From assembly GCF_003481705.1 (NCBI RefSeq), contig NZ_QULN01000001.1, positions 372,001 to 436,000 of the forward strand: 64,000 nt of DNA, given 5' to 3'. Position numbers and translations under genes: made by a program. The stretch's first letter is position 1. The number at the start of each line of letters is the position of its first letter. The notes beneath the pieces are model-generated. The model worked only from the letters and a program-made list of their open reading frames with translations, ran no database searches and was not told the origin of the DNA. Below are positions 9,922 to 17,670 of the stretch, in pieces. The DNA is from Butyricicoccus sp. OM04-18BH (GTDB taxonomy: Bacteria; Bacillota; Clostridia; Oscillospirales; Butyricicoccaceae).

Positions 9922-10620
9922 TTACTTTCTTGCGGATGCCTTCTGCGGGTTCTTGCTGACGCCAGCCTCGCCCTTGACAAGCTTGTTGTTCTTAACGGTG
10001 TTCTTCAGAACGACGATGCCGCCCTTCGGACCCGGAACTGCGCCGCAGACAGCGATGAGGTTGAGCTCAGCGTCTACCTTGACAACGTCCAGGTTCTGAA
10101 CGGTAACCTGCTCAGCACCCATGTGACCAGGCATCATTTTGCCCTTCATGATCTTGGAAGGATCAGAGCACGCGCCCATGGAACCAGCGTGACGGTGAAC
10201 CGGGCCGGTACCGTGGGTCTCCTTCAGACGGGAAGCGTTGAAACGCTTGATAACGCCTGCGTAGCCCTTGCCCTTGGAAGTGCCGGTGACATCTACGAAG
10301 TCGCCCTCAACGAACATGTCAGCCTTGACAACGTCGCCGAGCTGGAACATCGTGCAGTCCTCGAAACGGAACTCCTTCAGGTACTTCTTCAGGGAGTCGC
10401 CAGCCTTCTTCAGGTGACCCTTCTGGGGCTTGTTCAGGCGAGCTTCCTTTACATCCTCAAAACCGAACTGAACTGCATTGTAGCCGTCCTTCTCCTCGGT
10501 CTTGAGCTGAGTTACAACGCAAGGACCTGCTTCGATTACGGTGCAGGGGATAACCTTGCCGTCAGCGTTGAAGATCTGGGTCATGCCGACCTTCTTGCCG
10601 ATGATTGCTTTGTTCAGCAT
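9922..10620 (-). CDS. rplC: 50S ribosomal protein L3
   Basis: L3 reaches toward the peptidyl transferase centre. The product begins NKAIIGKKVGMTQIFNADGKVIPCTVIEAGPC and has the loop GTGPVHRHAGSMGACSDPSKIMKGKMMPGHMG. At 232 residues it is about 20 longer than usual, through an extra basic C-terminal tail after LVKG. The 171 bases separating it from rpsJ hold two hairpins, one of them shared with the rpsH leader. Confidence 0.97.
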   Translation of the reverse strand: MLNKAIIGKKVGMTQIFNADGKVIPCTVIEAGPCVVTQLKTEEKDGYNAVQFGFEDVKEARLNKPQKGHLKKAGDSLKKYLKEFRFEDCTMFQLGDVVKADMFVEGDFVDVTGTSKGKGYAGVIKRFNASRLKETHGTGPVHRHAGSMGACSDPSKIMKGKMMPGHMGAEQVTVQNLDVVKVDAELNLIAVCGAVPGPKGGIVVLKNTVKNNKLVKGEAGVSKNPQKASARK

Positions 10621-10704
10621 TTTGTTTTTCCTCCTTAAAGGTTATTGGTTGACGGCATTTAACCGCCAACATGACCTCGCCGCGCGTGTCGCGGCAGGGC
10701 TTTC

Positions 10705-10733
10705 AAATCTCCGGCGGGTTAATCCGGCGATTT
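10705..10733 (-). other. Hairpin with ATTAACC loop upstream of rplC
   Basis: On the operon strand AAATC-GCCGG pairs with CCGG-A-GATTT around ATTAACCCG. The loop is the same as at 3369-3403 upstream of rpsH. A second simple hairpin, GCAATCGCC..GGGCGATTGC, lies just 5' of it at about 10748-10772. Confidence 0.5.
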
Positions 10734-10791
10734 GTAAACTTGTTTTGTGCAATCGCCCTTGCGGCGATTGCGTTCGCGTCCGCTCTTTCGA

Positions 10792-11103
10792 TTAGAGCTT
10801 AACCTCGAACTCAACGCCGGCCGGCAGATCCAGGGTGGTCAGAGCCTCGATGGTAGCCTGGTTCGGGTTGATGATGTCGATCAGACGCTTGTGAGTGCGG
10901 CGCTCGAACTGCTCGCGGGAGTCCTTGTACTTGTGAACTGCGCGCAGGATGGTTACGATCTGCTTCTCGGTCGGCAGCGGGATCGGGCCAGAAACCTTAG
11001 CGCCGTTGCGCTTAGCGGTCTCGATGATCTTCTCTGCGGACTGGTCGATCAGCTCGTGATCATACGCCTTCAGGCGAATGCGGATTTTCTGTGCGTTTGC
11101 CAT
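10792..11103 (-). CDS. rpsJ: 30S ribosomal protein S10
   Basis: S10 is a head protein and, as NusE, part of transcription antitermination complexes. The 103 residues begin [35 protein letters not shown], the family N-terminus, and include [34 protein letters not shown]. An upstream in-frame ATG ten codons earlier is rejected because it precedes the GAGGAGG that suits this start. It is the first gene of the operon. Confidence 0.98.
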   Translation of the reverse strand: MANAQKIRIRLKAYDHELIDQSAEKIIETAKRNGAKVSGPIPLPTEKQIVTILRAVHKYKDSREQFERRTHKRLIDIINPNQATIEALTTLDLPAGVEFEVKL

Positions 11104-11472
11104 TGTGGAATATCCTCCTCGTATGTGTGCCATACATTAAAATAATGTTTTGACTCGCTACGGAGAGAAACTGCAACTCCGCCGCGCGTATCGCGAACGG
11201 ACATGAAAATAACCGGGCACACTTACAGTGTAACGATCCGGTCACAATTAGGAAACGTAAGTGGTTCGTGCCATCGGCTTTGCGGCGCATCTGCCGCGAG
11301 TCCCGAATTTACGCAGGAACATTGCGTTTTGCCGAGGCCCTGTGCCTCAGCTGATAGCAGTTATCTCAACCGCCCGATTGTCGGACCTACTCCGCCGAAG
11401 TTACCTGCTTCCTGGAGCAGCAATCTCCGGCATCATCGCGTTGTCTGCGGTGTCTCTCGCAGAACCTTAACT
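11104..11472 (-). promoter_or_regulatory. Long 5' leader of the S10 operon
   Basis: The operon promoter inferred at 11473-11501 leaves an untranslated leader of about 360 bases. It contains GC-rich inverted repeats such as GCGGCAGATGCGCCGC (about 11281-11296) and CTCAGCTGAGGC near 11350. No open frame with a good ribosome binding site is visible, so it probably carries regulatory structure such as ribosomal protein feedback. That role is inference. Confidence 0.4.
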
Positions 11473-11501
11473 ATATTACTATATCCCCGGCATTCTGTCA
11501 A
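11473..11501 (-). promoter_or_regulatory. Sigma-A promoter of the S10 operon
   Basis: On the minus strand TTGACA (11496-11501) is followed after 17 bases by TAATAT (11473-11478). It is the best promoter match upstream of rpsJ on this strand. The stretch from here to 11723 shows no gene. Confidence 0.6.
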
Positions 11502-11723
11502 GGGGATTTCACGAAATTTACGAGATTTTTTTGTGCAGGCTGACAGCCCATCTCCTGCCGCCCTCCGGCATCCGGCTGCGCCTTATATATAATAGGTATG
11601 GCGGCGCGCAGCGCTTTTCCTTTTCTGCGTTTTATCTTCCGCACTTTTTACGGGATTTTCGACGTTTTTCACGCATTTTCCCAGAAAAATCCGCTCATTT
11701 CCGCTCTGTTACCATTCTGCAAG

Positions 11724-11752
11724 TTGCATTCCCTGTGATGTTATGGTAGAAT
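11724..11752 (+). promoter_or_regulatory. Sigma-A promoter of dusB
   Basis: TTGCAT (11724-11729), a 17-base spacer and TAGAAT (11747-11752) lie 30 bases before the dusB start. Confidence 0.5.
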
Positions 11753-11781
11753 AAACCGTAAATCAAATCTGGAGGGACACT

Positions 11782-12756
11782 ATGCAGATCGGAACGGTAA
11801 AAATTGACGGACGGCTCGTACTTGCGCCGATGGCAGGCGTGACCGACCTCGCCTTTCGCCGCATCTGCCGCGAGCACGGCGCGGCTCTGACCGTAACCGA
11901 GATGGTCTCGACCAAGGCGCTGTGCTATCAGGACAGGAAAACGCCGCGTCTGCTCGAGCTTGCGCCGGACGAGCATCCGGCCGCCGCGCAGATCTTCGGT
12001 CACGAGCCGGAGACCATGGCGGAGGGCGCGCGCATCGCGCTCGAAAAATCCGGCTGCGACATCATCGACATCAACATGGGCTGCCCTGCTCCGAAGATCG
12101 CCGGCAACGGCGACGGCTCGGCGCTCATGCGCAGCCTGCCGCTCGCCTCGCGCGTCATCGAAGCGGTCGTCAAGGCCGTGAACGTCCCCGTTACCGTCAA
12201 ATTCCGCAAGGGATGGGATGAGGGAAGCGTCAACTGCGTCGAATTCGCCCGTATGGCGGAGCAGTCCGGCGCAGCCGCCATCGCGGTCCACGGCCGCACC
12301 CGTGCGCAGCAGTACAGCGGCCGGGCTGACTGGGACGCGATCCGTGCGGTCAAGCAGGCGGTCTCCATCCCCGTCATCGCCAACGGCGATGTCGCCGTCC
12401 CGGAGGACGCGGTGCGCATCCTCGAATACACCGGCGCGGACGGCGCGATGATCGGGCGCGGCGCACTCGGTGATCCGTGGATCTTCGAACGTGCGAACGT
12501 GCTTCTCGAAACCGGCGTCTGCCCTCCCCTGCCGCCATTTGCCGTGCGCATGGATACTGCCGTGCGGCAGATCGAGCTTGCCGCCGCGCAGAAGGGCGAG
12601 CACATCGCCATGCTCGAGGCGAGACGGCACGTCAACTGCTATCTCAAGCAGCAGAGCGGCCTCAAGACCTTCAAAAGCCGCATCTGCGCCCTTGAACGTC
12701 TCGAGCAGCTCTACGAGATCGTCGAGGAGCTCAAACAGACCGTCTCTGAGGAATGA
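11782..12756 (+). CDS. dusB: tRNA-dihydrouridine synthase
   Basis: Dus enzymes are flavoproteins that reduce uridines in the tRNA D-loop to dihydrouridine. The 324-residue product has the TIM-barrel opening LAPMAGVTDLAFRRICREHGA, the catalytic-cysteine motif DINMGCPAPKIAGNGDGSALM near residue 100, the FMN/phosphate-binding VHGRTRAQQYSGRADWDAI, and IANGDV...GADGAMIGRGALGDPWIF. The NxGCP motif is intact and the length matches DusB. GGAGGG precedes the start by seven bases. It is followed 23 bases later by an ECF sigma gene on the same strand, with which it may be co-transcribed. Confidence 0.93.
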   Translation: MQIGTVKIDGRLVLAPMAGVTDLAFRRICREHGAALTVTEMVSTKALCYQDRKTPRLLELAPDEHPAAAQIFGHEPETMAEGARIALEKSGCDIIDINMGCPAPKIAGNGDGSALMRSLPLASRVIEAVVKAVNVPVTVKFRKGWDEGSVNCVEFARMAEQSGAAAIAVHGRTRAQQYSGRADWDAIRAVKQAVSIPVIANGDVAVPEDAVRILEYTGADGAMIGRGALGDPWIFERANVLLETGVCPPLPPFAVRMDTAVRQIELAAAQKGEHIAMLEARRHVNCYLKQQSGLKTFKSRICALERLEQLYEIVEELKQTVSEE

Positions 12757-12779
12757 CACCCGAAAGGAGGGAGCACAGG

Positions 12780-13385
12780 TTGGACGACAAGCATATTCTG
12801 GCAAGGGCGCGCCGCGGCGAGCTGGACGCCTTCGAGGAGCTCGTGCGCCGCTATGAAAAGCGCGTTTATGTCATTGCGCTGCGCTCCTCCGACAATCCCG
12901 AGGACGCCGCCGACATCACGCAGGAGGTTTTTCTGCGTGCGTGGCGTTCGATCGAGAATTTCCGCGGCGACAGCGGCTTTTCGACCTGGCTGTTCCGCAT
13001 CACCATGAACATCTGCGTCGATCATGCGCGCCACCGGCAGACGCAGCCGCAGACCACGACGCTGACGACCGAGGATGATGAGGAGCGTCCTATCCACGAT
13101 ACTGCTCCCACGCCCGAGGAGCAGCTCGACAATAAGGAGCTGGGGCGCGAGCTTGCCGCCGCGCTCGCCGAGATCAGCGAGGAACACCGCCGCATCGTGC
13201 TGCTGCGCGATGTTTCCGGCATGAGCTATTCCGAGATCGCAGAAATCCTCGAGATCAGCGAGGGTACGGTAAAATCGCGGCTTGCGCGCGCACGCATTGC
13301 CCTGCGCAGGATTTTGCTGCAAAGAGGGAACATTCTGCCGCTCGCTCCGTCTAACCATGAGAAAGGAGGCGAGACGCATGAATGA
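12780..13385 (+). CDS. ECF RNA polymerase sigma factor, SigW/RpoE-like
   Basis: This is an alternative sigma factor of the extracytoplasmic-function group. I choose the TTG at 12780 because AAAGGAGG lies eight bases upstream and the next residues (DDKHILARARRGELDAFEELVRRYEKRVY) are the family N-terminus. Region 2 includes DAADITQEVFLRAWRSIENFRGDSGFSTWLFRITMNICVDHAR; region 4 is the helix-turn-helix EISEEHRRIVLLRDVSGMSYSEIAEILEISEGTVKSRLARAR. The end overlaps the anti-sigma gene by eight bases, so the pair is coupled. The inducing signal cannot be read from the sequence. Confidence 0.92.
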   Translation: MDDKHILARARRGELDAFEELVRRYEKRVYVIALRSSDNPEDAADITQEVFLRAWRSIENFRGDSGFSTWLFRITMNICVDHARHRQTQPQTTTLTTEDDEERPIHDTAPTPEEQLDNKELGRELAAALAEISEEHRRIVLLRDVSGMSYSEIAEILEISEGTVKSRLARARIALRRILLQRGNILPLAPSNHEKGGETHE

Positions 13386-14358
13386 TGAAGAATATTTCGG
13401 ACAGCTCTGCTCGAACAGCGTGGACGGCACGCTGACCGACAGCGAACGTGAAAAGCTCGAGGCGCATCTTGCAGAGTGCCCTTCGTGCGCCGCGCTGCTG
13501 CGTGATCTCAGGGAGATGCGCGCACTCTTTGCACAGGAAGCCGAGGCGCCGGACAGCCTCCATGACGGGATCATGGAGCAGCTGCGGCAGGAGACCAAGC
13601 TGCACGTCGTTCAGCCGGAAAAGCCGGTGCGCCGCATGCCGGTGTTCACCATGGTCGGCGTTGCCGCGGCGGTCGTGCTCGTTGTGCTCGGCGGCGGTCT
13701 GATGCCGTCGTTCAGCACGGTCGGAAGCGGCAGCTCCGGTGCGTCGGCAGACGCCGGCGACGCGGCGGCCGCGGTGACTGCGGACAGCTATTCCGCCGAT
13801 GCAGGCGCGGCGTCCGACGGCGCCGCCGCAGATATCGCAGAGGCGGCTGAAAATGCGGGCATGAACAGCGCATCACGCAGCATTCCCGAAACCGCCGTGC
13901 AGGGCACGAGTGATATTGCCGCAGGCGGCAGCGCGTCAGGCGAGACCGCGCCGCAGACGGCAGCAGAGGATACGCCCTCTGTCTTCTCCCTCCCCGAGGC
14001 TGACAGCAGCATCGCCGCGCAGAGCGGCGGCATATCCGGCCGCGCGATCTCGGACGGTGACTCTGCCGGCATCGTTCCCGCCGAGGACACCGGCGCGCTC
14101 ACGCTCCCCGAGGCGGTGCGCGGGCTGCGCATCGCACACTGCTATATCGCAGACGGCGGCGAGCTGCCCGAGCTTGACGGCAAACTGCTGTATTCAGACA
14201 GCAGCGCGGCATGGTTCCAGCTCGACAACAATATGTCTACGCTTCAGAACACACTGAACGCGCTCGAAAAGTCCGGCTGCACCGTGACCGCTTACGAGGA
14301 CGTCGGTCTGACGCTCGACAGCAGGGCCGACTCGTGGCTGCTCATCGTTCGAAACTAA
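13378..14358 (+). CDS. Membrane anti-sigma factor with zinc-finger N-terminus
   Basis: The 326-residue protein is the probable cognate inhibitor of the upstream sigma factor. The N-terminus has the ZAS-type H-x3-C-x2-C motif (AHLAECPSCAALLRDL) near residues 32-40; one transmembrane segment follows at about residues 84-105 (VFTMVGVAAAVVLVVLGGG). The rest would be outside the cell: a long Ala/Ser/Asp/Gly-rich linker and a compact C-terminal domain ending DSRADSWLLIVRN, which I do not recognise. The start at 13378 has AAAGGAGG upstream. The stop codon TAA is the first three bases of a MITE-like element. Confidence 0.85.
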   Translation: MNDEEYFGQLCSNSVDGTLTDSEREKLEAHLAECPSCAALLRDLREMRALFAQEAEAPDSLHDGIMEQLRQETKLHVVQPEKPVRRMPVFTMVGVAAAVVLVVLGGGLMPSFSTVGSGSSGASADAGDAAAAVTADSYSADAGAASDGAAADIAEAAENAGMNSASRSIPETAVQGTSDIAAGGSASGETAPQTAAEDTPSVFSLPEADSSIAAQSGGISGRAISDGDSAGIVPAEDTGALTLPEAVRGLRIAHCYIADGGELPELDGKLLYSDSSAAWFQLDNNMSTLQNTLNALEKSGCTVTAYEDVGLTLDSRADSWLLIVRN

Positions 14359-14392
14359 GGCAATACCGCGCAATCAAAGCTGCGGCGCTGCC
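14356..14392. mobile_element. Minimal MITE-like element
   Basis: TAAGGCAATACCGCGCAAT at the left and GCGGCGCTGCC at the right are the two ends of the element described at 21193-21362, joined with almost nothing between them. Its leading TAA is the stop codon of the anti-sigma gene. Confidence 0.55.
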
Positions 14393-14396
14393 AAAA

Positions 14397-14445
14397 AAAC
14401 AGGTGTGACACCGTTTGATACGGTATCACACCTGTTTTTATTTTG
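14397..14445. terminator. Bidirectional intrinsic terminator
   Basis: AACAGGTGTGACACCG and CGGTATCACACCTGTT pair around a short loop, with A-runs before and T-runs after. It separates the convergent anti-sigma and DedA genes. Confidence 0.85.
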
Positions 14446-14451
14446 ACTGTC

Positions 14452-14961
14452 TCACATCACCAGCGTGAGTATCCTGTCGCTGAACAGATACCCGGCGGAG
14501 ATGAGCGCGGTATTCCATGCCGCGATACCGATGGCCGACCAGCCGATGAACCACTTGACCGGCATACGGATGAGACCGGCGGGAATGGAAACGATCGTGC
14601 GGAGCATCGGGATGATGCGGCAGAGCGCAAGTCCGCGTCCATGCTGCGCGTCGATGAATTCATGGCATTTCTGTACGAACGAGCGGAATTTCCTGCTCTT
14701 TCCGAACAGCTTTTCCATGATCGGCTCGCCGCCCCAGTAGCAAAGGCCGTAAATGACCAGACTGCCGAGCAGTCCGGAAGCAACGCTCAGCACGAGCGTC
14801 AGCGGCAGCGACAGGCTACTCTGTGCGATGAGCACGCCGATGCACGGCATGATGACGCCCGCCGGAAAGCCGGGCAGATTCATGTATTCACAGAAGATCA
14901 CGCCGCAGACCAGGAACAGTCCGTACTGATGAAAAAGTTCAAAAAATGCAGCAGCTGTCAT
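14452..14961 (-). CDS. DedA family membrane protein
   Basis: DedA/VTT proteins are polytopic membrane proteins linked to lipid carrier (undecaprenyl phosphate or phospholipid) flipping and membrane homeostasis. The 169 residues include GVIFCEYMNLPGFPAGVIMPCIGVLIAQ, the family pattern with a conserved acidic residue and prolines, then the re-entrant-loop motif with CRIIPMLRTIVSIPAGLIRMP (F/CxRxxPxxRxxxxxxAG). The ATG at 14961 has a weak AAAGG upstream; a longer frame to 15066 lacks support. There are about four hydrophobic segments. Specific substrate unknown. Confidence 0.85.
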   Translation of the reverse strand: MTAAAFFELFHQYGLFLVCGVIFCEYMNLPGFPAGVIMPCIGVLIAQSSLSLPLTLVLSVASGLLGSLVIYGLCYWGGEPIMEKLFGKSRKFRSFVQKCHEFIDAQHGRGLALCRIIPMLRTIVSIPAGLIRMPVKWFIGWSAIGIAAWNTALISAGYLFSDRILTLVM

Positions 14962-15069
14962 AGTGCCTCGCCTGCCTTTCCTGCTGTCCGTTTTGTGTGG
15001 AATATAGTATACCGCTCTGCGCAGCCTCATGCAAGGTCGGCAGAGCGGTGTTTGCAATAAGTTCACAAT

Positions 15070-15165
15070 TCAGACGCGGTATTTGCCGCGTTCGATCGGG
15101 CCGAACAGCCGGGCCAGCAGGCGGTGCAGCAATGCGAACAGACCTTCACGGGTATTTGCTTTCAT
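15070..15165 (-). CDS. Small basic protein, 31 residues
   Basis: This short frame is preceded by GGGAGGA five bases from its ATG, a strong ribosome binding site. It encodes 31 residues: MKANTREGLFALLHRLLARL, then FGPIERGKYRV. The middle is an amphipathic helix with Leu/Ala on one face and Arg/His on the other, with a net positive charge. It lies alone between the DedA and rmuC genes, upstream of DedA on the same strand, and could be co-transcribed with it. I do not recognise the family. A membrane-active or regulatory peptide is possible but unproven. Confidence 0.5.
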   Translation of the reverse strand: MKANTREGLFALLHRLLARLFGPIERGKYRV

Positions 15166-15277
15166 GATAATTCCTCCCTTTTATCACTGCGCGGTGGTCT
15201 CTATCCCTTGTACCTACAGTATACCTCGAAAGTCCCTGTTATTTCCCTCACAAAACCGTGAATTTTTTCTTAATTTT

Positions 15278-16516
15278 TTATGAAGTCGGCTCGTCGTCCT
15301 CCGCCGCGCCGAGCACGCGCTCGGTTTCCGCCTCGGAGAGCTCGGTGACGCTCTTGAGACGGCGGCGGATGGCGCGCGTTCTCGTGCCGACCAGCTTGTC
15401 CAGCTCGCGGCTCGCCTGATCGAGACGGTTCTGCGTCTGCGTCAGGCAGGTCTCGAACTTGTCGAACTCGGTCTTGACCGCGCCCAGAACGTTCCATACC
15501 TCGCCCGAGCGCTTCTGGATGGCGATCGTGCGAAACGACATCTGAAGGCTGTTCAGCAGCGCCGCCATCGTGCTCGGGCCGGCGATATTGACATGATAAT
15601 CGCGCTGGAGGATCTCGACCATGCCGCGCTGCACCGCCTCCGCGTACAGCCCTTCAAACGGCAGGAACATGATGCCGAATTCCGTGGTATACGGCGGTGC
15701 AAGATACTTGTCGCGGATGTCCTTCGCCTCGCTCCTGAGCGTCAGAATGAGCTGCTTCGCGCAGGCGTCGATCTGCTCGCGCGAGCCGCTCTCATAGGCA
15801 TCGCGCAGCGCGCCGTAGGTGTCGCCCGGGAACTTGGAGTCGATCGGCAGCCAGACCGCGCCGCCGTCCTCCGCCGGGAGACGCACGGCGAACTCGACAA
15901 CGTTGCGGCTGCCGGGCACGGTCGCGACGTTTTCCGCGTACTGCTCGGGCGCGAGGATGTCGGACAGGATCGCGCCGAGCTGGATCTCGCCCACGATACC
16001 GCGGTTTTTGACGTTTGTCAGCACCTTCTTGAGGTCGCCCACGCCCTGTGCGAGCGTCTGCATCTCGCCGAGACCGCGGTAGACCTGCTCCAGACGCTCA
16101 TTTACCAGACGAAAGGACTCGTTCATGCGGTCGGACAGTGTTTTTTGCAGCTTTTCGTCCACAATGCCGCGCATTTCGTCCAGCTTTTTGTTGTTGTCCT
16201 CGCGCAGCTCGCGCAGATTGCCGTCCACAGCGGCACGGATGCCGTCGAGCTGCTGCGAAGTTTCGACCGAAAAGCCGTGCAGGCGTTTTTCAAAGCGGTC
16301 GAGCTGGCCGGAGACCGACCGGTCCATCGCCGCAAGGCGGCTGTCCTGTGCTTCGCGGCCCTCGCGCAGGTTCTGCGTGACGAGCGCGCCGAGCGCAGAG
16401 ATCGCGCCGCTGTCGATCGTTTTCGGCGGCTGCACCGGCTTTCGCGCGAGCAGGATGATGACGAGCACGAGCAGAACGGCCACGAGTGCGAGTGTGATGA
16501 CGGGAATGAGTTCCAT
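15278..16516 (-). CDS. rmuC: DNA recombination protein RmuC
   Basis: RmuC proteins are membrane-anchored coiled-coil proteins with a nuclease-like core that limit recombination at inverted repeats. The 412 residues comprise one N-terminal transmembrane helix (ITLALVAVLLVLVIILLA, about 6-24), a long coiled coil to about residue 150, and the family core NRGIVGEIQLGAILSDILAPEQYAENV...VWLPIDSKFPGDTY...APPYTTEFGIMFLPFEGLYAEAV. The family core and the C-terminal helices are intact. It starts 27 bases after the alarmone synthetase on the same strand. Confidence 0.93.
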   Translation of the reverse strand: MELIPVITLALVAVLLVLVIILLARKPVQPPKTIDSGAISALGALVTQNLREGREAQDSRLAAMDRSVSGQLDRFEKRLHGFSVETSQQLDGIRAAVDGNLRELREDNNKKLDEMRGIVDEKLQKTLSDRMNESFRLVNERLEQVYRGLGEMQTLAQGVGDLKKVLTNVKNRGIVGEIQLGAILSDILAPEQYAENVATVPGSRNVVEFAVRLPAEDGGAVWLPIDSKFPGDTYGALRDAYESGSREQIDACAKQLILTLRSEAKDIRDKYLAPPYTTEFGIMFLPFEGLYAEAVQRGMVEILQRDYHVNIAGPSTMAALLNSLQMSFRTIAIQKRSGEVWNVLGAVKTEFDKFETCLTQTQNRLDQASRELDKLVGTRTRAIRRRLKSVTELSEAETERVLGAAEDDEPTS

Positions 16517-16543
16517 TTGGTTTTCCTTTCGCTGAAACAGGGA

Positions 16544-17212
16544 TTAACGAAGGACGCCGAGATCCTTCGCGATGCGCTGCATGTCCTCGTCGGTCTCGGC
16601 GATGACGTCCGCGCAGTGCTTGAGGTCGTCCGACAGATTGGGCGGCACCTCAACGTCGGATTTGTAGCGCAGCTGGTGCTCGAGGCTCGCCCAGAAATCC
16701 ATCGCGATCGTGCGCAGCTGAAGCTCGATGCGCACCGGGACCGTGCGCTCGGACAGAAAGATCGGCACCTCAAGGATCAGATGCAGGCTGCGGTAGCCGT
16801 TCGGCTTGGGACTGCTGATATAGTCCTTTTTCTCGATGAGCGTCAGATCGCTCTGCCGCATGAGCATATCCGCTACGGTATAAATATCCTGAATGAACGG
16901 ACAGATCACGCGGATGCCGCCGATGTCGTTCAGGTTGTCCATCATGGACTGAAGCGTCACCGGAAAGCCGCGGCGCTTGAGCTTGCCCACGATGCTGCGC
17001 GGCGTTTTGATGCGGCTCTTGATCGCGTTGATCGGGCTCGGCTTGCCCGAAATGCGCGACTCGTCCGCCAGAATGTCCAGTTTGGTCTTGATCTCACGAA
17101 TGCCGGACTCATACAGCATCATAACCTGCTGAAGCTGCATCGCAGACTCGACCAGTGTCTCTTCATCATGTTCGGAAAGTCTGTCGATCGCAAAAAAATC
17201 CGCCAGATCCAT
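16544..17212 (-). CDS. Small alarmone synthetase, RelQ-like
   Basis: The product is a stand-alone (p)ppGpp synthetase lacking hydrolase and regulatory domains. The 222 residues contain the RelA/SpoT synthetase core: ISGKPSPINAIKSRIKTPRSIVGKLKRRGF (ATP and substrate binding), DNLNDIGGIRVICPFIQDIYTVADML, KKDYISSPKPNGYRSLHLILEVPIFL, and a terminal EIQLRTIAMDFWASLEHQLRYK-type stretch. In the canonical G-loop, YKDYIAxPKxNGYQSLH, one sees conservation of the Tyr and Ser-Leu-His. The neighbouring rmuC shares its promoter, so the pair may belong to a stress operon. Confidence 0.9.
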   Translation of the reverse strand: MDLADFFAIDRLSEHDEETLVESAMQLQQVMMLYESGIREIKTKLDILADESRISGKPSPINAIKSRIKTPRSIVGKLKRRGFPVTLQSMMDNLNDIGGIRVICPFIQDIYTVADMLMRQSDLTLIEKKDYISSPKPNGYRSLHLILEVPIFLSERTVPVRIELQLRTIAMDFWASLEHQLRYKSDVEVPPNLSDDLKHCADVIAETDEDMQRIAKDLGVLR

Positions 17213-17244
17213 GTTATCTCCTCCTGTTCTCTTTCTCTGTCTTC

Positions 17245-17273
17245 AGTATAACATATATCCTGTTATCATTCAA
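17245..17273 (-). promoter_or_regulatory. Sigma-A promoter of the alarmone synthetase-rmuC pair
   Basis: On the minus strand TTGAAT (17268-17273), a 17-base spacer and TATACT (17245-17250) lie 33 bases before the synthetase start. Confidence 0.65.
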
Positions 17274-17406
17274 TGTCAGCACGGATACAATCCACCAGAT
17301 ATTGTGTCTTTACCGTACACCGCCGCGCAAAACCGCATGGAAACCGCACAGTCGGTAAATTCCTGTCTCCGGCCGGTGATACCGTCCATGCGGGGCGAGA
17401 AAGGGG

Positions 17407-17435
17407 TTGACAAAGCGCCGGCAACGGGCTATACT
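17407..17435 (+). promoter_or_regulatory. Consensus promoter of the met leader and metNIQ
   Basis: A perfect TTGACA (17407-17412) and TATACT (17430-17435) are separated by exactly 17 bases. It stands about 30 bases before the leader-peptide start and 236 before metN. The interval 17274-17406 shows no gene. Confidence 0.85.
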
Positions 17436-17473
17436 AAGTTTTATCGAAGCTGTAGAAAAAGGAGAAAATCACT

Positions 17474-17545
17474 ATGACCGTATCTCGAATGTTCATGTGC
17501 ATGATGTGTGATTTTGCTCGTTTTTCTGCCAGAGGGCTCCGCTGA
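17474..17545 (+). CDS. Met/Cys-rich leader peptide of metNIQ
   Basis: This 23-codon frame has AAAAAGGAG eight bases before its ATG. It reads MTVSRMFMCMMC, then DFARFSARGLR: five Met and two Cys among the first twelve residues, with Met codons at 6, 8, 10 and 11. It lies between a consensus promoter and a terminator in front of the methionine transporter genes. The arrangement is that of an attenuation leader in which ribosomes short of Met-tRNA (or Cys-tRNA) stall. The GCTCCGCT at its 3' end can pair with the 5' arm of the terminator. Stalling and regulation are inference; no SAM riboswitch was noticed in the interval. Confidence 0.8.
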   Translation: MTVSRMFMCMMCDFARFSARGLR

Positions 17546-17599
17546 GAGCACGGCGCAGACGGGCCGCTTGTCATGCGGCGCGGTATAAACAGGAAAACG

Positions 17600-17637
17600 A
17601 GCGGGAAGCAGGAAAACGGCTTTCCGCTTTTATTTTT
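17600..17637 (+). terminator. Attenuator terminator in the metNIQ leader
   Basis: AGCGGGAAGC (17600-17609) pairs with GCTTTCCGCT (17619-17628), with one G-U pair, followed by TTTATTTTT. It ends just 34 bases before the metN start, so it must be bypassed for expression. Confidence 0.75.
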
Positions 17638-17670
17638 AAGAACACACTTTCCATGTCAGGAGGAATGAAC

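Noticed and set aside
17436..17670. SAM (S-box) riboswitch or methionine T-box before metN
   Set aside because: I found none of the conserved S-box core or T-box GTGGNACCGCG; the leader peptide and terminator account for the region.
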